From the NCBI GenBank assembly GCA_963766345.1, contig CAVXZL010000012.1:744001-808000 (forward strand): a stretch of DNA of 64,000 nt. Direction: 5' to 3'. Each line of letters opens with the position of its first letter. Within the stretch, counting starts at the first letter, position 1. This document shows positions 42,051 through 49,304 of this stretch, piece by piece. The stretch comes from DASVFB01 sp963766345. Its GTDB lineage: Bacteria > Actinomycetota > Thermoleophilia > Gaiellales > Gaiellaceae. The position numbers and the translations under genes are program-made. The notes under the pieces were generated by a model. The model had not been told where the DNA came from and did not search any database. It saw nothing but the letters and a program-made list of their open reading frames with translations.

Positions 42051-42299
42051 ATGCACAGCCCCTGGCTCCAGGACATCGAGTCGCTCGAGGCCATCTCCCA
42101 GGACGAGGGCGCGAGGAACCTCTTCCTGCGCATGGCCGCGTTGCAGCGCGCCGGCAGGACGCCGAACTTCCTCGTCGAGCTCGCCGACGACCCCGAGGTC
42201 GACGAGGAGACGAAGGGCTCGCTCGCCGAGATCGCGCAGGACGCCGACTTCCTGTTCGCGCTCGAGGATTACCTCCACCGCACGCGCCGGATTCACTGA
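42051..42299 (+). CDS. Small acidic protein of unknown function
   Basis: An 82-residue protein I do not recognise. It is helical and acidic: SPWLQDIESLEAISQDEGA, then FLRMAALQRAGRTPNFLVEL, DDPEVDEETKGSLAEIA and ALEDYLHRTRR. There is no signal peptide or cysteine. ATG start; the gap before it (41939-42050) is divergent from the nuclease gene and could hold promoters for both. It lies 32 bases before tRNA-Ile. Confidence 0.65.
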   Translation: MHSPWLQDIESLEAISQDEGARNLFLRMAALQRAGRTPNFLVELADDPEVDEETKGSLAEIAQDADFLFALEDYLHRTRRIH

Positions 42300-42331
42300 G
42301 AAGCGGCTCGGCTACACTTCTGCCGCCGCGC

Positions 42332-42405
42332 GGGCGATTAGCTCAGTCGGTTAGAGCGCCGCTCTGATAAGGCGGAGGTCCGTGGTTCGAATCCACGATC
42401 GCCCA
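42332..42405 (+). tRNA. tRNA-Ile (GAT)
   Basis: A 74-base cloverleaf. GGGCGAT pairs with ATCGCCC and the discriminator is A. The D arm is GCTCAGTCGGTTAGAGC. The anticodon loop CTGATAA carries GAT, and the T arm is CGTGG-TTCGAAT-CCACG. CCA is not encoded. The discriminator A is also the A of the ATG that opens the pentapeptide-repeat gene. Confidence 0.97.
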
Positions 42406-43049
42406 TGAAGACGCCTCTCGCTCCCGACGTGCCCCCGGAGCTTCAGCGGCTCGAGGGGGAGCCCTCCATTCTCCGCGGGTTCGAGCTGAGCGAGCGTGCC
42501 GTGACGCGCAGCGACTGGTCCGAACGGGATGCGACGGGGCTGCGGCTGCGCGAGTGCCGGCTCGACGAGGTGCAGCTCGACGGCGCGGAGCTTCGGCGCG
42601 CAGACCTGCGCGACGTCGAGATCGTCGGCGGCAGCTGGGCGAACGCGTCGGCCGTCGAGAGCGCGCTTCGACGCGTGAGCTTCCGCACCGCGCGGCTCAC
42701 CGGCGCGGTCTTCGCGAACGCGACGCTCGACGACGTCGTCTTCGAGGATTGCCGGCTCGACCTCGCGTCGTTTCGCTTCGCGAAGCTCACACGCGTGCGG
42801 TTCGAGCGCTGTCGGCTCGACGAGGCCGACCTCTACGAGGCGCGGCTCGAGTCCGCGGCGTTCTCGGACTGCTCGCTCGCGAACGCAAGCCTTGCCGGAG
42901 CGACGTTCGTCGACACGGAGCTGCGCGGGTGCGACTTGACGGCGGTCGGCAATCCGGAGCAGCTGCGCGGCGTTCGCATGCCGTGGGCCGACGTCGTCGA
43001 GGCGGCGGGCGTTCTCGCCGCGGCCGTCGGGATTCAGGTCGTCGACTGA
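42405..43049 (+). CDS. Pentapeptide-repeat protein (Qnr/MfpA-sized)
   Basis: A 214-residue protein. From about residue 45 to 178 it is an almost unbroken run of roughly 27 pentads with Leu or Phe at the centre (ECRLD, GAELR, RADLR, TARLT, NATLD, DCRLD, EADLY, DCSLA, GATFV, GCDLT), predicting a right-handed quadrilateral beta-helix. The C-terminus (MPWADVVEAAGVLAAAVGI) is a hydrophobic helix, as in dimerising gyrase-mimicking proteins. Start ATG 42405 shares its A with tRNA-Ile; GTG 42429 is an in-frame alternative. Neither has a Shine-Dalgarno. It overlaps convergent parB by 16 bases. Confidence 0.85.
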   Translation: MKTPLAPDVPPELQRLEGEPSILRGFELSERAVTRSDWSERDATGLRLRECRLDEVQLDGAELRRADLRDVEIVGGSWANASAVESALRRVSFRTARLTGAVFANATLDDVVFEDCRLDLASFRFAKLTRVRFERCRLDEADLYEARLESAAFSDCSLANASLAGATFVDTELRGCDLTAVGNPEQLRGVRMPWADVVEAAGVLAAAVGIQVVD

Positions 43050-43895
43050 CGGGGCGCGAGGCGCTCGAGCGCCTCGGCGAGCTCTTCGAGCTCCGTCTCG
43101 TCCGCGAAGGGAATCTCGAGCCGGCCGTTGACGACCTTCGCCGCCATTCCCGTCGCGCGCGTGGCCGCCGTTTCGACACGCGACGCGAGCGCGGGATCGA
43201 GAGGCGCGTCCGCGCGGCGCCGCTTCCGCTTCGCGCCTGCGGCCCGAGCAGCCTGCTCGGCCGCGCGCACGGAGAGGCCGCCTCGCACGATGCGCCTTGC
43301 GAGCCGCACTCTCTCGGCGTCGTCGGGCACCGCGAGCACAGCGCGGGCATGGCCCTCTGTGAGCTCGCTGCGCGCGAGCATCCACAACACCTCGTCCGGA
43401 AGCTCGAGCAGCCGCAGCCTGTTCGAGACCGACGGCTTCGAGCGACCGACACGCTCGGCGAGGTCGCCGAGCGACAGGCCGAACTCGTCCAGCAGCGCGG
43501 CGTACGCCCGTGCCTCCTCGACGGCCGAGAGCTGCTCCCGCGCGACGTTCTCGACGAGCGCGAGGAGCAGCGAGTCGCGATCGTCCGCCTCGCGTACGAG
43601 TGCGGGGACTTCCTCGATGCCCGCCTCGCGTGCCGCGCGCCATCGTCGCTCGCCGGCGATCAGCTCGTAGCCGCCGTCCGGGTCGCGGCCGCACGACGAC
43701 CGGCTGCAGCAGTCCCTGCCTGCGGATCGACTCGGCCAGACCGGCCGTCGCCTCCGGCTCGAAGCGCCTGCGCGGCTGGCGCGCGTTCGGCGTGATGTCG
43801 TCGACGCGGATCTGCGCGAGCTCCTGCCGGTCGTCCGCCCCGCCGACGAGCAGCTCGAGACCACGCCCGAGGCCGCGCCGCTGAGGCGTGCTCAT
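43034..43895 (-). CDS. parB: Chromosome-partitioning protein ParB (frame broken once)
   Basis: CTPase clamp that loads at parS. From ATG 43895 the first frame gives RRGLGRGLELLVGG, VDDITPNARQPRRRFE and LAESIRRQGLLQPVVVRP. The rest, in another frame, gives DGGYELIAGERRWRAA, LVENVAREQLSAVEEARAYA, the helix-turn-helix LGDLAERVGRSKPSVSNRLRLL and ELTEGHARAVLA. One extra base in 43682-43692 separates them; removing it gives 286 residues, the normal ParB length. Because ParB is usually important for segregation, a sequencing indel is a serious alternative to true loss. Lies 64 bases after parA. Confidence 0.82.
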
Positions 43896-43959
43896 TTCCG
43901 CTCCACCGCCGGCAAAGCCGGGGGCTCCGCTCTTTGTTCGCCTCCGTCGAGCCTACGGC

Positions 43960-44736
43960 TCATGCCGCCACCGCCATCGCGGCCCGGCGCTCGACGAGCT
44001 CGTTCGCCGCACGCCAGTACGCGTCCGCGCCGGTCGAGCGCCGGTCGTACGCGATCGCCGGCAGCCCGTGCGACGGCGCCTCCGCAAGCCGCACCGACCG
44101 CGGAATCGTCGTCCGGAAGACGCGCTCGCCGAAGTGGCGACGGACCTCCTCGACGACCTCGGCGGACAGCTTCGTGCGCCCGTCGACCATCGTGAGCAGG
44201 ACGCCGCCGATGCGCAGGCGCGGGTTGAGCCGCGCGCGAACGAGCTCCACGGACTTCACGAGCTGCGCGAGGCCCTCGAGCGCGTAGTACTCCGCCTGCA
44301 CCGGCACGAGCACCTGATCTGCGGCGGCGAGCGCATTGACCGTCAGCGGCCCGAGCGAGGGCGGGCAGTCGAGGAAGACGAACTCGTACTCGGCGCGCGC
44401 TCCTGCGAGCGACTCCGCGAGGTACGACTCGCCGTCGGACCGCTGCGCGAGCTCGACCGCCGCGCCGGCGAGGTCCGGGCGCGACGGCACGAGGTCGAGG
44501 TTCGGGAACGCCGTTCTCGTCACGACCTCGGAAAGGGCGGCCCCGTCCAGAAGGTCGTACGTGGACGCGCCGTCCGTGCGGACGCCGAGACCGGAAGTGG
44601 CGTTCGCCTGGGGGTCGAGGTCGACCACGAGCGAGCGTGCTCCGGCCTCCGCGAGGCACGCGGCGAGGTTGACGGCAGTCGTCGTCTTGCCGACGCCGCC
44701 CTTCTGGTTCGCAAGCGCATAGAGCGTGCCGGGCAC
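43960..44736 (-). CDS. parA: Chromosome-partitioning ATPase ParA (Soj)
   Basis: Deviant Walker ATPase of 258 residues, GTG start. LANQKGGVGKTTTAVNLA contains the signature lysine and P-loop (KGGVGKTT at 12-19), followed by VVDLDPQANATSGLG, FLDCPPSLGPLTVNALAAA, PVQAEYYALEGLAQL and a C-terminal RSVRLAEAPSHGLPAIAYD (in parts) typical of chromosomal Soj. It follows rsmG after 13 bases, the usual order near oriC. Confidence 0.95.
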   Translation of the reverse strand: MPGTLYALANQKGGVGKTTTAVNLAACLAEAGARSLVVDLDPQANATSGLGVRTDGASTYDLLDGAALSEVVTRTAFPNLDLVPSRPDLAGAAVELAQRSDGESYLAESLAGARAEYEFVFLDCPPSLGPLTVNALAAADQVLVPVQAEYYALEGLAQLVKSVELVRARLNPRLRIGGVLLTMVDGRTKLSAEVVEEVRRHFGERVFRTTIPRSVRLAEAPSHGLPAIAYDRRSTGADAYWRAANELVERRAAMAVAA

Positions 44737-44749
44737 GCTGAGAACCTAG

Positions 44750-45244
44750 CTACGCGAGCGGACGCTTCTTCGCCACGCCGGGCCGCCGCGGGAAGCCCTC
44801 GGGCGTCGGCCCGGTCTTGCGCAACACGACGAACCCGGCCGGCGCGGGCTCGACCGCTGCGGCGAGCTTCTCCGCGACGGCGCGCACAGCCTCGAGGTCC
44901 ACCGTCGGCCCGACCCAGAGCACGACCGCGCCTCCCGGGCGCACGAGCGGGAGGCACCACTCCGCCGCGACCGGCGGGGGCGCGAGCGCCTTCGCGAGCG
45001 AGCAACCCGCCCAGTCGACCGCCTGCTCCTCGGCGCGGCCCCACACGACGCGCGCGTTCGGCGGTGCGTGATCGCGAAGGAAGGCGCATTTGCGCGACTG
45101 CGCCTCGAGGAGCGCGAACTCCCGCTCCGGCAGGGCGAGGGCGAGCGGAATCCCCGGCGCGCCGCCGCCCGAGCCGACGTCTACGACTGGCCCCGCCTCG
45201 CGCCGCACGAGCTCGAGCCCGCGCAGCGAGTCGTCCAGCAGCAC
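44750..45244 (-). CDS. rsmG: 16S rRNA (guanine-527-N7)-methyltransferase RsmG
   Basis: Methylates G527 of 16S rRNA. The frame from GTG 45244 (164 residues) has LLDDSLRGLELV, the SAM loop VVDVGSGGGAPGIPLALALPE, LLEAQSRKCAFLRD, VVWGRAEE and SLAKALAPP. The conserved preceding motif LTAIRDLEGARR and some 15 more plausible residues (ERWLRAVVATPG) lie upstream in the same open frame, but no ATG, GTG or TTG is available there. The true start is therefore unknown, and even so the N-terminal helices are shorter than usual (about 200-240 residues in the family). Confidence 0.82.
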   Translation of the reverse strand: MLLDDSLRGLELVRREAGPVVDVGSGGGAPGIPLALALPEREFALLEAQSRKCAFLRDHAPPNARVVWGRAEEQAVDWAGCSLAKALAPPPVAAEWCLPLVRPGGAVVLWVGPTVDLEAVRAVAEKLAAAVEPAPAGFVVLRKTGPTPEGFPRRPGVAKKRPLA

Positions 45245-45314
45245 GCGCCGCGCCCCTTCGAGATCACGGATCGCGGTCAGCCCGGGCGTCGCAACGACGG
45301 CCCGGAGCCAGCGC

Positions 45315-46004
45315 TCAGACGGGACTGACGACGACGTAGCGGTTCGGCTCCGCGCCGGCGCTCGACGTCTCGACGCCCTCGACCTCCTGCAGATGGACGT
45401 GGACGATCTTGCGCTCGACGGCGCTCATCGGATCGAGCTCGACCGGCTCGCCGCTCTGCCGCGCCTGCTCCGCAGACCGATCGGCGAGGCGCTCGAGCGT
45501 CTCACGCCGCCGCTGCCGGTAGCCCTCCGCGTCGATCGTCACCTCGATCCGCTCGCCCTCCCGCCTGGCGACGATCGCGTTGACGAGGTACTGGATCGCG
45601 TCGATCGTCTGGCCGAAGCGGCCGATCAGCGCACCGACCTCCCCGCCGTGGCAGTCCACGTGCACACCCGATGCGTCCTCATGCACCTCCACGTCGCAGC
45701 GCACACCGAGCTCGTACGCGATCCGCTCGACGAGCGAGCGGACGTCGCCTGCGAGATCGGACTGCTCGCCGGCCGGCCGAGGCTCGGGTGTCGCGATGCC
45801 GGCGCTCGCCACCTCGGCGGTCGCGATCACCCGCGCCGGCGCGTAGCCGACACCGAGGAGGCCGCGCTCGCCCTCGGTGACCACCTCGAACCGGACCGAG
45901 GCTTTGTCGACTTCGGGATCGAGACGCTCGAGCTCGCGCAGCGCCGCCCATTTCGCCTCACCGACCGTCTCGCCGGTCGCCTCGACCGTGAGCGCGTCGC
46001 TCAC
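45315..46004 (-). CDS. jag: RNA-binding protein Jag/KhpB
   Basis: RNA-binding protein of 229 residues from GTG 46004. An N-terminal Jag domain (VEATGETVGEAKWAALREL, GERGLLGVGYAPARV) is followed by a KH domain with the GxxG-like loop ALIGRFGQTIDAIQYL and by an R3H domain (RRRETLERLA, MSAVERKIVHVHLQ). The region between the Jag and KH domains is short. It overlaps yidC by GTGA and precedes rsmG; this is the conserved origin-proximal order. Confidence 0.92.
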   Translation of the reverse strand: MSDALTVEATGETVGEAKWAALRELERLDPEVDKASVRFEVVTEGERGLLGVGYAPARVIATAEVASAGIATPEPRPAGEQSDLAGDVRSLVERIAYELGVRCDVEVHEDASGVHVDCHGGEVGALIGRFGQTIDAIQYLVNAIVARREGERIEVTIDAEGYRQRRRETLERLADRSAEQARQSGEPVELDPMSAVERKIVHVHLQEVEGVETSSAGAEPNRYVVVSPV

Positions 46005-46831
46005 CGCCGTGCGCGCTTCTGCTTCTTCCGGCGAACGACCTTCGGCGCGCTCGGCTGCTGCTGTTGAGCGGGAGGAGCCGCAGCCGGCTTCGCGCCGTCC
46101 GGCGGCTTGTCGTTCGCCTTCGCCGGTGTCCGTGACGTCTTCTTCGGCGGCTCGCCGGCCTTCGGCAGCTGGCCGGGCTTCGGCGCCAGCCTCCGGGTGA
46201 CGAGCCCCTGCCCCACCGTCCACAGGTTCGTCGTCATCCAGTAGAGGACGAGGCCCGTCGGAAAGTGCGCGATCAGCGGGATGAAGACGACGGGGAGCAC
46301 CATCATGATCCAGCGCTGGGTCTTGTCCATCGTCGCCGACATGAAGTACGTCGACGCGATCTGGCTCGCCGCGTAGATGAAGAGCAGCAGGTAGCCCGAC
46401 CAGTGGTCGAGGACGGGCACGGCGATCGACGGGACGACGCCGAGCCACGACAGGTCGCCGCCCGGCGGGTTGTTCGCGAACTTGCGCAGCACGTAGAAGA
46501 GCGAGATGAAGATCGGGAACTGCGCCACGAGCGGCAGGCACGACGAGGCCGGGTTGATGTTGTTCTCCTTGTAGAACTTCATCAACTCCTCGTTCATCTT
46601 CGTGCGGTCGCCCTTGTACTTCCGCTGGATCTCCTTCATCTGCGGCGCGTGGGCCTGCATGTTCTGCATCGAGTGGATCTGGCGGACGACGAGCGGGACG
46701 AGGCAGATCCGGACGAGGATCGTCAGCGCGACGACCGACCAGCCCCACGGCAGCCCGACGCTGTTGTGGAAGAAGTCGAGGAGGCTGCGAAGCAGGTTCT
46801 CGAGCGGCGTGATCGGGCTTGCGAGGATCAT
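46001..46831 (-). CDS. yidC: Membrane protein insertase YidC
   Basis: Inserts proteins into the inner membrane. The 276-residue product has five membrane segments, an early WGWSVVALTILVRICLVPLV with the conserved groove Arg, the cytoplasmic loop MKEIQRKYKGDRTKMNEELMKFYKENNINP (in parts) and MTTNLWTVGQGLV. The C-terminal tail of about 65 residues is Lys/Pro/Ala-rich and basic (PKVVRRKKQKRARR), as in ribosome-binding YidC variants. No lipoprotein signal is obvious. Overlaps yidD and jag. Confidence 0.94.
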   Translation of the reverse strand: MILASPITPLENLLRSLLDFFHNSVGLPWGWSVVALTILVRICLVPLVVRQIHSMQNMQAHAPQMKEIQRKYKGDRTKMNEELMKFYKENNINPASSCLPLVAQFPIFISLFYVLRKFANNPPGGDLSWLGVVPSIAVPVLDHWSGYLLLFIYAASQIASTYFMSATMDKTQRWIMMVLPVVFIPLIAHFPTGLVLYWMTTNLWTVGQGLVTRRLAPKPGQLPKAGEPPKKTSRTPAKANDKPPDGAKPAAAPPAQQQQPSAPKVVRRKKQKRARR

Positions 46832-47037
46832 GCGTAGTCGACTCCGCCGCGGCTCCAGGGGTTACAGCGGAGCAGGCGCCAGCCCGCCTTCGCGGCGCCG
46901 ATCAGGAGGCCGTGCTTCCGCATGGCGTCGATCGCATACTGGGAGCAGCTCGGGTGGTACTTGCACTGGCCCTTCGGGAGGAACACGCCGACGGTGTAGC
47001 GCCAGACGTAGACGAGAGCGATGCCGAGGTACTTCAT
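46828..47037 (-). CDS. yidD: Membrane protein insertion efficiency factor YidD
   Basis: A 69-residue protein of the YidD family: an amphipathic N-terminus (YLGIALVYVWRYTVGVFLP), the cysteine motif CKYHPSCSQYAIDAMRKHG, WRLLRCNPWSRGGVDYA at the end. The three cysteines and the terminal G-G-x-D are conserved. ATG start. It overlaps rnpA and yidC by four bases each. Confidence 0.93.
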   Translation of the reverse strand: MKYLGIALVYVWRYTVGVFLPKGQCKYHPSCSQYAIDAMRKHGLLIGAAKAGWRLLRCNPWSRGGVDYA

Positions 47038-47381
47038 GCGGCGGCCTTGTGGAGAACCTCGCCCACGCGCTCGGTGAGCCAGTCGAACCCGCGCTGCTCC
47101 GCGGCCTCGGCCAGGCCGGGCCGCACGACGAGGACGTAGTCGCGGCCGGTCTGCACCTCCGGCAGCAGCGACCGCCAGGCCTCGCGGAGCCGGCGCTTCA
47201 CGCGGTTCCGCACGACGGCCGTGCCGTTGGCCTTCGGAACCGCCAGCCCGAGCCGCGGCTCGTCGTCTCCGTCCTCTCGCGGGAACCAGTACAGCGTCAG
47301 GAAGCGGGTCGACACCGAGCGCCCGTGGCGGTAGACCGCGTCGAAGTCGCGCGAGCGGCTGAGCCGGTTTCTGCGCTGCAC
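47034..47381 (-). CDS. rnpA: Ribonuclease P protein component
   Basis: Protein subunit of RNase P, 115 residues. It has RRNRLSRSRDFDAVYRHGRS, RFLTLYWFP, LGLAVPKANGTAVVRNRVKRRLRE with the RNA-binding RNR motif (residues about 67-77) and DYVLVVRPGLAEA. It follows rpmH after ten bases, the universal order. Confidence 0.95.
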   Translation of the reverse strand: MQRRNRLSRSRDFDAVYRHGRSVSTRFLTLYWFPREDGDDEPRLGLAVPKANGTAVVRNRVKRRLREAWRSLLPEVQTGRDYVLVVRPGLAEAAEQRGFDWLTERVGEVLHKAAA

Positions 47382-47391
47382 CGGCGTGAAT

Positions 47392-47526
47392 CTACGCCGA
47401 GAGGCGCTTCCGGCCTCTGGCTCGGCGCCGCTTGAGGATCGCGCGACCCGCGCGCGTCGACATTCTCGCGCGAAAGCCGTGGCGGCGCTTCCGCCGGCGC
47501 ACGTTTGGCTGATAGGTCCGCTTCAA
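47392..47526 (-). CDS. rpmH: Ribosomal protein bL34
   Basis: A 44-residue basic protein: KRTYQPNVRRRKRRHGFRAR followed by MSTRAGRAILKRRRARGRKRLSA, the complete bL34 sequence pattern. The start is TTG at 47526, as no ATG or GTG is in position. A TATACT element (47580-47585, minus strand) about 55 bases upstream may be its -10; it lies next to a DnaA box. Confidence 0.95.
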   Translation of the reverse strand: MKRTYQPNVRRRKRRHGFRARMSTRAGRAILKRRRARGRKRLSA

Positions 47527-47801
47527 GGAAGACGCAAAGAGGGAGAAAAATGCACCGCTCCTGCGGCGCCGGGGAGCGCAGTATAGCCGCGGGTCATCCA
47601 CCGAGTTATCCACACGCCTGGAAAGCCGCGTGAGCAGGGCGAGGAGCCTGTCACCAGATCGTTTCCACACCTGTGGGAAGCTGTGTGGAATCGAGAAAGA
47701 GCCTGCAAAACGGCTGCTTTGACTCGGCTCGAAGGACCCGTTTATGCTCGCCGCTCGCCGTTTCGACGGGAAAACTTTCAACCGAGCGGAGAGTTGACTG
47801 A
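47527..47801. other. oriC: Probable origin of replication (oriC) between rpmH and dnaA
   Basis: A 275-base divergent gap. It holds one perfect DnaA box TTATCCACA (47606-47614) and a cluster of near-boxes: TTTCCACAC (47662-47670), and TTCCCACAG (47671-47679) and TTCCACACA (47682-47690) on the minus strand. AT-richer patches (gagggagaaaaatgc, gggaaaactttcaa) could serve as unwinding sequence. The gene order around it is that of a typical bacterial origin. The exact extent is not determinable by eye. Confidence 0.75.
47719..47748 (+). promoter_or_regulatory. dnaA promoter
   Basis: TTGACT (47719-47724) and TATGCT (47743-47748) are separated by 18 bases, a good sigma-70-type promoter. The GTG of dnaA follows 53 bases after the -10, with GGAGAG (47788-47793) as ribosome-binding site. 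DnaA boxes lie 30-60 bases upstream, which fits autoregulation. Confidence 0.7.
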
Positions 47802-49148
47802 GTGACCGCGGACACATTGTGGGCCGACGTTGCAGAGCGCCTTCGGAGCACGCTCAACACGACCACGTACAGGACCTGGTTCGGCGGGGCCGGCGGCACC
47901 GACCTCACCGACGAGGCGTTCGTCATCGGAGTCCCGAACGACTTCACGCGCGAGTGGATCGAGGGGCATTTTCTCGGCTTCATCTCCGCCGCCGTCCGGG
48001 ACGTGACCGGCCGCGACCGGCGGGTCGTGCTCACGGTCACCGAGCCCCAGCCCGAGCTCCGGCCGAGCGTGGCACCGCCGCCGAGGCGCCCGAACAGCGA
48101 CAGCCCCGCCGGCGGCCAGACGATGAACCCGAAGTACACGTTCGACTCGTTCGTGATCGGCTCCTCGAACCGTTTCGCGCACGCCGCGGCGCTCGCCGTC
48201 GCCGAGGCGCCGGCTCAGGCGTACAACCCGTTGTTCATCTACGGAAGCACGGGGCTCGGGAAGACCCATCTCCTCCAGGCGATCGCCCAGTACACGAGCG
48301 AGCACACGGGCTCGCTGACCGCGCGCTACGTCACGAGCGAGACGTTCATGAACGACTTCATCAACTCGCTGCGGGACAAGCGCATCGAGGGCTTCAAGCA
48401 CCGCTACCGCAACTACGACGTGCTCCTCATCGACGACGTCCAGTTCTTCGAGCACAAGGAGCGGATCCAGGAGGAGTTCTTCCACACCTTCAACTCGCTC
48501 TACGAGTCGGGCAGCCAGATCGTCATCTCGTCGGATCGGCCGCCGAAGGAGATCTCGACGCTCGAGGAGCGGCTGCGCTCGCGGTTCGAATGGGGGCTGA
48601 TCACCGACATCCAGCCGCCCGACCTCGAGACGCGCATCGCGATCCTGCGCAAGAAGGTGAAGACCGACGAGATCGACCTCGATGCGAACAACGAGGTGCT
48701 GACGTTCATCGCGAGCCGCATCTCCACGAACATCCGCGAGCTCGAGGGCGCGCTCACGCGGGTCGTCGCGTACAGCTCCCTCACGGGCGGCGAGATGACG
48801 ACCGAGCTCGCGCAGTACGTCCTCAAAGATCTGTTCCCACAAGGCGAGCCGGCGCAGGTCTCGATCAAGGGCATCCAGGAGACCGTCTCGGACCGCTTCG
48901 GCCTGACGCTCGAGGAGCTCTGCGGCGACAAGCGGTCCCAGAACATCGTCTATCCGAGACAGGTCGCGATGTACCTCTCACGCGAGCTGACCGACTCCTC
49001 GCTGCCCAAGATCGGCAAGGAGTTCGGCGGCCGCGACCACACGACCGTCATCCACGCGACGTCCAAGATCGCGCGTCTGATCAAGGAAGATCGCTCTGTG
49101 TACAACCTTGTGCAGGAGCTGACGGCACGTATCAAGCAGGCGCACTGA
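47802..49148 (+). CDS. dnaA: Chromosomal replication initiator DnaA
   Basis: Initiator ATPase of 448 residues, GTG start with GGAGAG eight bases upstream. Domain I (about 1-75) has LWADVAERLRSTLNTTTYRTW; a short proline-rich domain II follows. Domain III has YTFDSFVIGSSNRFAHAAAL, Walker A GSTGLGKT (148-155), Walker B VLLIDDVQFF and the initiator-specific helices. Domain IV has LPKIGKEFGGRDHTTVIHA (DnaA signature). Domain II is unusually short (about 30 residues) for an actinobacterium. Confidence 0.97.
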   Translation: MTADTLWADVAERLRSTLNTTTYRTWFGGAGGTDLTDEAFVIGVPNDFTREWIEGHFLGFISAAVRDVTGRDRRVVLTVTEPQPELRPSVAPPPRRPNSDSPAGGQTMNPKYTFDSFVIGSSNRFAHAAALAVAEAPAQAYNPLFIYGSTGLGKTHLLQAIAQYTSEHTGSLTARYVTSETFMNDFINSLRDKRIEGFKHRYRNYDVLLIDDVQFFEHKERIQEEFFHTFNSLYESGSQIVISSDRPPKEISTLEERLRSRFEWGLITDIQPPDLETRIAILRKKVKTDEIDLDANNEVLTFIASRISTNIRELEGALTRVVAYSSLTGGEMTTELAQYVLKDLFPQGEPAQVSIKGIQETVSDRFGLTLEELCGDKRSQNIVYPRQVAMYLSRELTDSSLPKIGKEFGGRDHTTVIHATSKIARLIKEDRSVYNLVQELTARIKQAH

Positions 49149-49304
49149 ACCGTGGGTCCCGCCGTCGGCGACGCGAGCGCACTGTGGATTCGCACGAGCT
49201 GTCCACCATCCGCGTCCCCTGCGAGAATGGCTCCAGGAGGGCGCTCCCGCGGCCCGTCCCCGACTTCAACAGCCCCTACGTACTACTACGAGGTTTTTAG
49301 ATAG
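49149..49304. other. dnaA-dnaN intergenic region with possible DnaA boxes
   Basis: The gap contains TGTGGATT (49183-49190) and CTGTCCACC (49199-49207), weak DnaA-box-like sites. It also has an AT-richer end (tacgaggtttttagatag) just before dnaN. In several actinobacteria oriC lies here rather than upstream of dnaA, so it is an alternative or additional origin element. No gene seen. Confidence 0.4.
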
